DNA of 5,600 nt from contig CAMBMC010000180.1 of the NCBI GenBank assembly GCA_945868555.1, positions 1 through 5,600 of the forward strand, written 5' to 3'. The translations under genes and the position numbers were made by a program. Under the pieces are notes generated by a model. The model was not told the origin of the DNA, ran no database searches, and was given only the letters and a program-made list of their open reading frames with translations. Source of the stretch: Chitinophaga pinensis (GTDB lineage: Bacteria; Bacteroidota; Bacteroidia; Flavobacteriales_D; Crocinitomicaceae). Of this stretch, positions 1-5,600 are shown piece by piece (position 1 is the stretch's first letter; the number at the start of each line of letters is the position of its first letter).

Positions 1-1037
1 TACGGACTCGGATAAGATGCTGCGCTAATGCTTCCATCATTGCTCGGATCTGCCACACGCAAGCTCAATGGGTCTGCAAAACGCTGCACACCATCGATGT
101 AATATTGGTACCCGTATTGAGTATCGGGCTGAAGTCCATCGAGTTGAATCCACCAGGTCTTTAAATCCTGTGACAGGTTCATGTGATAGGCCAAACTTGG
201 GGACCATCCATTGAAGTCACCAAGTACATAGATGTTATTTTTTTCTGGTGCGTAAAGCTTCAAGATCACCGTATTCTGATCAACATAATTTAATCCGTTG
301 AGCAGACCTGCCGGTGGATCAATAAGCGTTGGTTGTGGATTGACCACGATGAGTACTGAATCGGTAATCACGTCTATGCCGTTATCGGCGGAGAAACGAA
401 TCCAGTGTTCACCTGGAGTATTCACTGTATAATTTTGAGACAACAGTGCAGCCGAAGCTGAATTCGCAATCGGAACGTTGTTGTCTGTAAAAGTCAAGTT
501 TGCATTTTGATTGCTTTTTCCTACGAGTGGCACTGAAGCCCCGAGGTTGACAGCCATCACATTTTCAGGGGAAAAGATTTTTGCGAGAAATCCCGCTGAG
601 GCTGGATACACATCGTAGTAGATGTCGGACCCATCGGCAGATCGGCCAACCGTTGTTCCAGCTGAATTGCGGAACACGAAGGCCATTTTTTCAACGACAG
701 TAGCCGCTGGAAAGCCATAAAATACATCCATGTCGACCGTAATCTGGTGGATGTTGTTTCCAAGGTTAGTCATTTGAACACTGGCATCTGCCGTTCCCCA
801 AGTACCTTGAACAAAAAGCCAATTGCTTAAAGAAGTGCTTTGATCAGTAATCAATCCCATGTGCGCATATACCGTGCTTGTTCCGAGCAAAGCGGCATTT
901 CCTTCAGCTGCGTTGTACGTGATGGTCACGACATCATTCACAGTTGGAAAGGCTGGACTCACATCCAAAATTTGAGCTGAATACGAACCTGTGAAACACA
1001 GAGCAGTGATCAACGAAAGGTTTTTGAAAAGGCGCAT
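1..1037 (-). CDS. Secreted GH13-family alpha-amylase, N-terminal part (runs off the window)
   Basis: From the ATG at 1037-1035 the minus strand stays open for 345 codons to the window edge, so this is the 5' part of a longer gene. Residues 1-21 are a signal peptide (MRLFKNLSL, hydrophobic core, cut near SYSA). Residues about 22-145 form a beta-rich module with YAHMGLITD, AFVFRNSAG and ADGSDIYYDVYP, which I recognise from the N-termini of Bacteroidota secreted alpha-amylases. An Ig-like stretch follows (about 150-235). Residues about 245-330 are a CBM48/isoamylase-N-like module with YVLGDFNGWSPS, YGYQYYIDG and FADP. The text then moves to ADPSND, the usual lead-in to the GH13 barrel. No catalytic residue is inside the window, so hydrolysis of alpha-1,4-glucans is inferred from architecture. 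The last codon is split (TA+N); Tyr is expected, but a stop cannot be excluded. The full protein probably ends in a T9SS tail, as relatives do. No Shine-Dalgarno precedes the start. Confidence 0.85.
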   Translation of the reverse strand, partial: MRLFKNLSLITALCFTGSYSAQILDVSPAFPTVNDVVTITYNAAEGNAALLGTSTVYAHMGLITDQSTSLSNWLFVQGTWGTADASVQMTNLGNNIHQITVDMDVFYGFPAATVVEKMAFVFRNSAGTTVGRSADGSDIYYDVYPASAGFLAKIFSPENVMAVNLGASVPLVGKSNQNANLTFTDNNVPIANSASAALLSQNYTVNTPGEHWIRFSADNGIDVITDSVLIVVNPQPTLIDPPAGLLNGLNYVDQNTVILKLYAPEKNNIYVLGDFNGWSPSLAYHMNLSQDLKTWWIQLDGLQPDTQYGYQYYIDGVQRFADPLSLRVADPSNDGSISAASYPSP

Positions 1038-1055
1038 GGGTAAAAGGTTTAGTGC

Positions 1056-1084
1056 AAAGAAAACCCGGACACTAGGCCCGGGTT
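1056..1084 (-). terminator. Rho-independent terminator after the starch-binding gene
   Basis: Read on the minus strand, AACCCGG (1084-1078) and CCGGGTT (1068-1062) make a perfect 7-bp, mostly GC stem with a 9-base loop, followed by TTCTTT (1061-1056). It starts 20 bases past the stop codon of the upstream gene, where a terminator should be. It also ends only 18 bases before the amylase ATG, so it separates the two genes or acts as a partial attenuator between them. Confidence 0.75.
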
Positions 1085-1104
1085 AACCAATAAGTTATGT
1101 CAGA

Positions 1105-1818
1105 TTACTTAACAATTTTTCCTGTAACTGTGCTTTCGCCAGCTTGTACAGAATAGATGTAAGTTCCTGCATTCAACGTAGCAGTGTTTACTGCAGCAGA
1201 TGATTGATTGGAAACTGTTGTTGTAGAAACAACTTTACCAGTAAGGTCAAACAAAGTGATTGTTACATCGTTTGTTCCGTTCAATGCAAATGTAAATGTT
1301 GCAGTTTCGTTCACTGGGTTTGGTGTAACAACAACATTGTTGATTGCTGTTTCAGGCAAGCTAGCAACACAAGCTGTACACGCATCCCATGCATAACACA
1401 ACGTTATGTTTTGAGAAGGAACAACCAATGTACGGTTGATGTTACCAGAACCGTCGTCAACACCACATCCACCAGTAGCGATTGTGTTTGCTGGATCTGT
1501 TCCTTCGTTTGTTCCCCAGTCACCGTTTACAAATTTGTAGTACTGAGTAGCACCAACTGAAGCAGTAGGGTAAGTTACGTCGATTGACCAAATACCATTT
1601 CCAAGATCTGTCATTGCAGAAGCAGCATCAGCAGGAGTCCAATCAAGCACTGTTGCGCCATTTGATGTGAAGTTACCACCAACACGAATTCCGTTTGCAT
1701 TTAGGGTGTTACCCGCAGCAATGTAACCATTGATGTCAACTTGATACGTTACAGTCACTTGCGCGTAAGAAGCAATACTCAAACCGAGTACTGAAAGAAT
1801 AGTAAAGATTTTTTTCAT
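1105..1818 (-). CDS. Secreted starch-binding-like protein with T9SS type A sorting domain
   Basis: The product is 237 residues. I start it at the ATG at 1818-1816 (MKKIFTILSV): this gives a clean signal peptide cut near SYA/Q (residue 19/20), while the longer reading frame (ATG at 1872) would place the candidate promoter inside the gene. Residues about 21-150 are a beta-sandwich module (VTYQVDI, GIRVGGNF, MTDLGNGIWSIDV, QYYKFVNGDWG, EGTDP) resembling CBM20/SusE-F-like starch-binding domains of Bacteroidota. It holds four cysteines (118, 141, 147, 150), which may pair into disulfides after export. Residues about 159-237 are a type A sorting domain: VTPNPVNETATF, ITLFDLTGKVV, LNAGTYIYSV and the terminal GKIVK. 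The protein should cross the outer membrane by the T9SS and be anchored or released. It has no catalytic domain. It lies just upstream of the amylase on the same strand, which supports a role in binding alpha-glucan; the ligand itself is inferred. Confidence 0.85.
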   Translation of the reverse strand: MKKIFTILSVLGLSIASYAQVTVTYQVDINGYIAAGNTLNANGIRVGGNFTSNGATVLDWTPADAASAMTDLGNGIWSIDVTYPTASVGATQYYKFVNGDWGTNEGTDPANTIATGGCGVDDGSGNINRTLVVPSQNITLCYAWDACTACVASLPETAINNVVVTPNPVNETATFTFALNGTNDVTITLFDLTGKVVSTTTVSNQSSAAVNTATLNAGTYIYSVQAGESTVTGKIVK

Positions 1819-1841
1819 ATTAAATAGTTTAATTGTTTCGA

Positions 1842-1872
1842 CAATATTACAATAAAATTTACTTAGTGTCAT
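1842..1872 (-). promoter_or_regulatory. Candidate promoter of the starch-binding gene
   Basis: On the minus strand, TAATATTG (1849-1842) matches the Bacteroidota -7 element TAnnTTTG at five of six fixed positions. It lies 23 bases upstream of the ATG at 1818. Seventeen bases further upstream is ATGACA (1872-1867), close to a -35 TTGACA; the canonical Bacteroidota -33 TTTG is not clear. Transcription would start near 1835-1838, giving a leader of under 25 bases. This supports the shorter start of the gene. Confidence 0.5.
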
Positions 1873-1879
1873 TATGACA
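1867..1879. promoter_or_regulatory. 13-base palindrome, candidate operator
   Basis: TGTCAT (1867-1872) and ATGACA (1874-1879) are perfect inverted arms around a single central T. The site covers the -35 region of the candidate promoter for the starch-binding gene, centred about 37 bases upstream of its predicted transcription start, and lies about 46 bases upstream of the -7-like element of the isomerase gene. Such a site could bind a dimeric regulator. An alternative reading is a weak plus-strand terminator, since a 5-bp stem with a TTA loop would be followed by a T-rich run (1880-1894). The regulator cannot be named. Confidence 0.35.
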
Positions 1880-1918
1880 TTTATTTTTTTTCTTTAACCG
1901 TGATTATTTTTTTCTGCG

Positions 1919-1926
1919 TACCTTCG
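1919..1926 (+). promoter_or_regulatory. Candidate -7 element of the isomerase gene
   Basis: TACCTTCG matches TAnnTTTG at five of six fixed positions and sits 22 bases before the ATG at 1949, nearly the same distance as for the divergent gene. No convincing -33 TTG is seen; the upstream region is dominated by T runs (1880-1914). No Shine-Dalgarno precedes the start codon, which is usual in this phylum. Confidence 0.45.
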
Positions 1927-1948
1927 AAAAAACTATTTTCTAACGCAC

Positions 1949-2929
1949 ATGAATGAACTAATTCAAGGGTTCAGCGACCAGATCCTGACCACTGCAAATG
2001 ACGCAAACGCGCTCGATTTTAAAGGAAACAACGCGAAATTCGATTCAATTCTTTTTACTGGTTTAGGTGGTTCGGGAATTGGACTTAAGTTGATGCTCGA
2101 TTGGACAAGTGCTTCACGCACAGTTCCTGTCATTTTAACTCAAAATTATACTTCACCAAATTTTGTTGGTAAAAATACACTCGTCATCGCTTCGTCTTAT
2201 TCTGGAAACACAGAAGAAACGATCTTCACATTGAAGGACTGCATGGAGCGTGGTGCACAAATCGCCGGAATTACTTCAGGTGGGAAATTGGAAGGCATTT
2301 GCAACGATCATGGCTACAGCCTTTTGAAAGTGCCAGGTGGATTGCCGCCACGCGCTGCTTTGGGGTATTCCATAGCTGCGCTAGCGCGTATGCTTGATGC
2401 TTACGGTGTCACAGAAGGTTTTACCGCACGCATCACCGATGCTGCGAATCAATTGACAGAAATGTCAGAAGCCATCAATACGCTTGCACGCAAGGTAGCG
2501 ACAGAAATCGTAGGAAAAAATATCGTTTTCTACGCGGAAGCGCCTTATGAGGGATGTACCATTCGCGCAAAACAACAACTGAACGAAAATTCAAAGTTGC
2601 TTTGCCGTTGCCATGTGATTCCGGAAATGAACCACAACGAACTCGTAGGTTGGGGCTGGGGAACAGACAATGATGCAGCGATCTTCTTCGAAAATAGCGA
2701 CATGCACCCACGCAACAAACGTCGTTTTGAATTGACGCGTGAAGTTGTTGAAACAAAAACACCACACATCTTTGATATCAAAGCTCCAGCAGGTGATCCA
2801 ATTCTTCAAAGTTTGTACTTCATCCATTTTGCGGATTGGTTGTCTTACCACCTTGCTGTAGATAGCAAAACAGACATTTACGACATCAAAGTGATCGATC
2901 ATTTGAAGTCTGAATTGGATAAGATCTAA
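1949..2929 (+). CDS. Bifunctional phosphoglucose/phosphomannose isomerase
   Basis: The 326-residue product is a cytoplasmic SIS-domain isomerase of the PGI/PMI family first characterised in archaea, distinct from classical Pgi. It interconverts glucose-6-phosphate or mannose-6-phosphate with fructose-6-phosphate. Visible motifs are the phosphate-binding GLGGSGIG (38-45), SSYSGNTEET (82-91), GLPPRAALGYS (131-141) with Arg135, NENSK (212-216) with Glu213, and PEMNHNELVGW (225-235) with His229. The Glu213-His229 spacing of 16 equals that of the catalytic Glu203 and His219 I recall for the Pyrobaculum aerophilum enzyme. The C-terminal half fits the bact-PGI_C domain, ending in IDHLKSELDKI. Length is normal and nothing is missing. 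The start is supported by MNELIQGFSDQI, the usual N-terminus of the family. It is transcribed divergently from the starch-binding gene and closed by its own terminator, so it appears monocistronic. Whether both substrates are used cannot be read from sequence. Confidence 0.9.
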   Translation: MNELIQGFSDQILTTANDANALDFKGNNAKFDSILFTGLGGSGIGLKLMLDWTSASRTVPVILTQNYTSPNFVGKNTLVIASSYSGNTEETIFTLKDCMERGAQIAGITSGGKLEGICNDHGYSLLKVPGGLPPRAALGYSIAALARMLDAYGVTEGFTARITDAANQLTEMSEAINTLARKVATEIVGKNIVFYAEAPYEGCTIRAKQQLNENSKLLCRCHVIPEMNHNELVGWGWGTDNDAAIFFENSDMHPRNKRRFELTREVVETKTPHIFDIKAPAGDPILQSLYFIHFADWLSYHLAVDSKTDIYDIKVIDHLKSELDKI

Positions 2930-2952
2930 TTCGATTTTCGAATACATTTTGG

Positions 2953-2984
2953 AAAGGAAATACCGCTTGGTGTTTCCTTTTTTT
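2953..2984 (+). terminator. Strong Rho-independent terminator after the isomerase gene
   Basis: AAAGGAAATACC (2953-2964) pairs with GGTGTTTCCTTT (2969-2980) through a 12-bp stem with one T-G wobble and a GCTT tetraloop. A run of T continues to 2984. It begins 23 bases after the stop codon of the isomerase and separates it from the DUF5686 gene, so the latter needs its own promoter in 2985-3046. Confidence 0.88.
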
Positions 2985-3034
2985 GTGCCTTACAAGTTGA
3001 AACAATCTTTATGTTTTTTCGTCTAAAAAACACG

Positions 3035-3042
3035 TAATATTG
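3035..3042 (+). promoter_or_regulatory. -7-like element next to the DUF5686 start codon
   Basis: TAATATTG is identical to the candidate -7 element of the starch-binding gene, but here only four bases (ACCC) separate it from the ATG at 3047. If it is active, the transcript would begin at or very near the start codon and be leaderless. No clear -33 TTG stands at the expected distance; TTG at 2997-2999 is too far. Chance occurrence in an AT-rich spacer is possible. Confidence 0.3.
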
Positions 3043-3046
3043 ACCC

Positions 3047-5452
3047 ATGAAAATTTGTACTGCGCTGTTCGTATTTTTTTGTGCCTTTCACACCTCCGCG
3101 CAAACCTATTTTATCCATGACTCATTTACCGGTGAAGCCATTCCCTTTGTAAAAGTTCGGCCATCGACGGGTGAACCATTTTTGGCGGATCTTGATGGCG
3201 CTATTCATTTCACTTCACTCCCAGAAACCGTTGAACTTCGAGCGGGAGGTTACCGCGATACCATTGTTTCGTTAGCGACACTATCGGACAGTATTTTTCA
3301 GATGCAGCCCTATGTGCAATTCATTCAAGAAGTACGTGCCATAGCGGGTGAAAATCCAGCACACCGTATCATCAACATAGCCATTGCCAATCGAAAGAAA
3401 AACAATCCCTTGGAGAATGATGCCTTTCGCTACGAGAGCTACAGCAAATTTATTTTTGATGTGAACCGTGATGGCATCGAGGGATTTTTAAAAGACACGA
3501 GCAAGGCGACTCCAGGTAATTTTCTTGATCAACAACACATCCTGATCCTAGAAAGTGCCTCCACACGCACCTTCATCCCACCAGCGCACGACAAGGAGGA
3601 AATCACCGCCTACAAAGTCTCAGGGTTTAGCGATCCTGCCCTTTCGACCTTTGCGAATGAACTGCAGTCCTTCAGCTTCTATGAAAATCAGTTCAACCTG
3701 CTCGGAAAAACGTACATCAATCCAATCGCCTTTGGGGGAACAAAGCGATACGTCTTCGTATTGGAGGACACAACCATCATCAATCGCGACACTACCTTCA
3801 CCATCTATTACCGTCCTCGGACTGGAAAAAACTTCGATGGCATGACAGGACGCTTGTACATCAACACCAATGGGTACGCCATTGAAAAGGTAACGGCCAA
3901 GCCCTACCTCGATACTTTGGGGACACCCATTACCATCGTTCAAGAATATGCCTTTGTGGATGGGAAGAAATGGTTTCCGTCAAAACTCAGCACTGAAATC
4001 GAACTGCGCTCCTTGCCTATCTTGCTCAAGGCCAAAGACAGTACAATCGTCTCTACCTTTCTTGAAGGACGGGGAAGCACCTATATCAAAGAGGTGGAAA
4101 TCAATCCCGAAGGACTGCGTAAGCGAGACTTTAGCAATGTGACCGTGATCACACATGAAGACGCCAATGCCGCTAAGGAAGAGACCTGGGACAGTCTGCG
4201 CGTGTATCAAATTTCCGAAAAGGAAAAACGCACCTACACCGTGATCGACAGCCTCTCAAAAGCAGAGCATCTCGATGAACGCTTGACTATGCTTTCCAGT
4301 TTAGCGGAAGGAAAAGTACCAGTGGGAGCCTTGGCTTTGGACCTCACTCGACTCCTCGACTTCAATTACTACGAGCGCTACCGTTTTGGAATCGGTCTAG
4401 AAACCTCCAAAAAAACACTGAAAAATGCGGTAATCGGCGGATACTACGGCTGGTCAACCGGCGATCGAACCAATAAGTTTGGCGGCTACTCGACCATTCA
4501 CCTTTCCCGCAAGCACGGCATTAAACTCGATCTGCGCTACCAGCAAGATTTGTTAGAACGCGGAGGAACGAACTTCATCAAAGACGCCTTTAACCTCAAC
4601 TCCACTTCCGTGTACCGTGATTTGTTCATCACCAACATGGAACGACAGCGCTTGGGGGAAGTCGCATTTTCAGCGAACGTGTTGCCCAACTTAAAAATGA
4701 CACTGATTGGCAACTACCAGCGCATTTGGTATACGGGAGGCTATCAATTTTACCCGAACGGCATCGCTACATCCTTTCCCTTGTCCGATGTGGATCTCGC
4801 AGAAACGGGCATTGAGTTCAACTGGAACATTGGCGAGAAAGTGATGCTGCTGGGTGACAAGCGCATTTCCAAAGGGACCAAATACCCGAAGATTCGGGTG
4901 CGCGCAGTCAAAGGATGGAAAGGCATTTTCGAATCCGATTTCGACTACTACCGGTTCAATGCGGAGATTCAACAGAACATCAGCATCCGCGGCTTAGGCA
5001 CCTTTGTTTGGACCCTTCAAGCCGGACAAACGATAGGTGATGTTCCCTTATTTCTGATGCACAACGGAAATGGGACGCGCAGAAACTGGATGATTTCAGC
5101 ACCCAACACCTTTGAGACCATGCTGCCATCAGAATTCTACCAGCAACGTCAGGCGGCATTGTTCACACGACTCACCTTCTACAGCATCAAGACCGGCAAG
5201 AAATGGACACAGCCGCAGTTTGCCTTACACCATGCGATGGGTTATGGTGACATGGCCAACACGAATCTACACTCCATCACTTTCAAGACCATGGACAAGG
5301 GCTTTTTCGAGGGTGGATTGATCATCAACAACCTGATCACTTCCAGCGCTTCAGGAATTGGGATTGGCGTCTTTTACCGTTACGGAGCTTATGCGAACAG
5401 CGACTGGAAACAGAACATAGTGCCGAAGTTGACGTTGTCGGTGAAAATGTGA
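3047..5452 (+). CDS. DUF5686 family outer-membrane protein with carboxypeptidase-regulatory-like domain
   Basis: The 801-residue product has a signal peptide (MKICTALFVFFCAFHTSA, cut before Gln19). Residues about 20-90 form a CarboxypepD_reg-like beta-sandwich (DSFTGEAIPFVKV, LADLDGAIHF). Residues about 105-350 are the periplasmic part typical of DUF5686: AHRIINIAIANRKKNNP, FRYESYSKF, VSGFSDP, NELQSFSFYEN, GKTYINPIA, GKNFDGMTGRLYINTNGYA and FVDGKKWFPS. A charged linker with ETWDSLRVYQISEKEKRTY and LDERLTMLSSLAEGKVP (about 379-425) leads to a C-terminal region of alternating beta strands (about 430-801) that should form an outer-membrane barrel. It ends in LTLSVKM, with Met rather than the usual aromatic last residue. 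The start is fixed by an in-frame TGA at 3041-3043 and by the signal peptide; the next Met is residue 86. The family occurs widely in Bacteroidota, but its function is not established. No neighbour suggests a substrate. Confidence 0.9.
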   Translation: MKICTALFVFFCAFHTSAQTYFIHDSFTGEAIPFVKVRPSTGEPFLADLDGAIHFTSLPETVELRAGGYRDTIVSLATLSDSIFQMQPYVQFIQEVRAIAGENPAHRIINIAIANRKKNNPLENDAFRYESYSKFIFDVNRDGIEGFLKDTSKATPGNFLDQQHILILESASTRTFIPPAHDKEEITAYKVSGFSDPALSTFANELQSFSFYENQFNLLGKTYINPIAFGGTKRYVFVLEDTTIINRDTTFTIYYRPRTGKNFDGMTGRLYINTNGYAIEKVTAKPYLDTLGTPITIVQEYAFVDGKKWFPSKLSTEIELRSLPILLKAKDSTIVSTFLEGRGSTYIKEVEINPEGLRKRDFSNVTVITHEDANAAKEETWDSLRVYQISEKEKRTYTVIDSLSKAEHLDERLTMLSSLAEGKVPVGALALDLTRLLDFNYYERYRFGIGLETSKKTLKNAVIGGYYGWSTGDRTNKFGGYSTIHLSRKHGIKLDLRYQQDLLERGGTNFIKDAFNLNSTSVYRDLFITNMERQRLGEVAFSANVLPNLKMTLIGNYQRIWYTGGYQFYPNGIATSFPLSDVDLAETGIEFNWNIGEKVMLLGDKRISKGTKYPKIRVRAVKGWKGIFESDFDYYRFNAEIQQNISIRGLGTFVWTLQAGQTIGDVPLFLMHNGNGTRRNWMISAPNTFETMLPSEFYQQRQAALFTRLTFYSIKTGKKWTQPQFALHHAMGYGDMANTNLHSITFKTMDKGFFEGGLIINNLITSSASGIGIGVFYRYGAYANSDWKQNIVPKLTLSVKM

Positions 5453-5461
5453 GGAGGAAAT

Positions 5462-5501
5462 GAATTACGAATGTCGAATTACGAATTACGAATTACGAAT
5501 T
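5462..5501 (+). repeat. Heptamer tandem repeat (GAATTAC)
   Basis: Five consecutive 7-base units start at 5462, 5469, 5476, 5483 and 5490. Four are exactly GAATTAC; the second is GAATGTC. A partial sixth unit, GAATT, ends at 5501. The array starts nine bases after the DUF5686 stop codon. From memory, similar AATTACG-type heptamer arrays recur in intergenic regions of Bacteroidota; their role is not known to me. Confidence 0.85.
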
Positions 5502-5600
5502 TTCCGCTCTCACATCTTGTCCCAATACTACGGAACTCCTTCCACTCTATTTTTACTGGGGTGCGACAGCAAACTAGCCAAGAAATAAGAATTAGGTTTT
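5502..5600. other. Intergenic sequence after the repeat, no supported gene
   Basis: I see no protein family, RNA gene or terminator hairpin here. A 42-codon frame starting at 5460 runs through the repeat to a TAA at 5586-5588, but it looks incidental. No terminator for the DUF5686 gene is recognisable between its stop codon and the window edge. Confidence 0.5.

Noticed and set aside
557..763. Minus-strand 68-codon frame inside the amylase region
   Set aside because: It is out of frame with the amylase, whose reading frame is open through this whole region and carries recognisable motifs on both sides.
1204..1560. Plus-strand Cys/Val-rich open frames of 118 and 62 codons
   Set aside because: They lie wholly antisense to the starch-binding gene, which has a clear signal peptide and sorting domain; their composition is the mirror of that gene's codons.
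1819..1872. An 18-codon N-terminal extension of the starch-binding protein starting at 1872
   Set aside because: The extension would precede a complete signal peptide, is AT-rich, and contains the candidate -7 element.
1880..1914. Long T-rich runs in the divergent spacer as a terminator
   Set aside because: The only preceding hairpin is a 5-bp AT-rich stem, and no plus-strand gene ends upstream; promoter or operator roles fit better.
2475..2947. Three overlapping minus-strand open frames opposite the isomerase gene
   Set aside because: They are antisense to a well-supported enzyme gene, show no domain, and have no promoter-like or terminator context.
5460..5588. A 42-codon plus-strand frame (ATG 5460, TAA 5586-5588) preceded closely by AGGAGG at 5452-5457
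   Set aside because: Its first third is the translated heptamer repeat, the purine run is only two bases from the ATG and overlaps the DUF5686 stop, and Shine-Dalgarno use is not expected in this phylum. No family resemblance is seen.

Overview
The window looks like chromosomal sequence from a member of the Bacteroidota, probably a marine or freshwater flavobacterium-like organism. Three things point there: a secreted protein with a C-terminal type IX secretion (T9SS) type A sorting domain, an outer-membrane protein of the Bacteroidota-specific DUF5686 family, and start regions that lack Shine-Dalgarno sequences but carry close matches to the Bacteroidota -7 promoter element (TAnnTTTG). A genus cannot be fixed from this much sequence.

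Layout. Positions 1-1037 (minus strand) hold the first 345 codons of a secreted GH13-type alpha-amylase; its catalytic domain lies outside the window. Positions 1105-1818 (minus) encode a small secreted starch-binding-like protein with a T9SS sorting tail. A Rho-independent terminator sits in the 67-base gap between these two genes. A divergent, AT-rich intergenic region (1819-1948) holds candidate promoters for both directions and a 13-base palindrome. Positions 1949-2929 (plus) encode a bifunctional phosphoglucose/phosphomannose isomerase of the SIS-domain type, followed by a strong terminator. Positions 3047-5452 (plus) encode an 801-residue DUF5686 outer-membrane protein. The last 148 bases hold a GAATTAC heptamer tandem repeat and no convincing gene.

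How the parts fit. The amylase, the starch-binding-like secreted protein and the sugar-phosphate isomerase form a plausible alpha-glucan theme: polymer capture and cleavage at the cell surface, then entry of hexose phosphate into central metabolism. The isomerase is divergently transcribed and may simply be a housekeeping neighbour. The DUF5686 gene has its own upstream terminator boundary and no clear link to the others.

I do not see a previously undescribed multi-gene system here. The most interesting signals are regulatory: the palindrome over the -35 region of the starch-binding gene, the terminator squeezed against the amylase start, and a -7-like element only four bases from the DUF5686 start codon.
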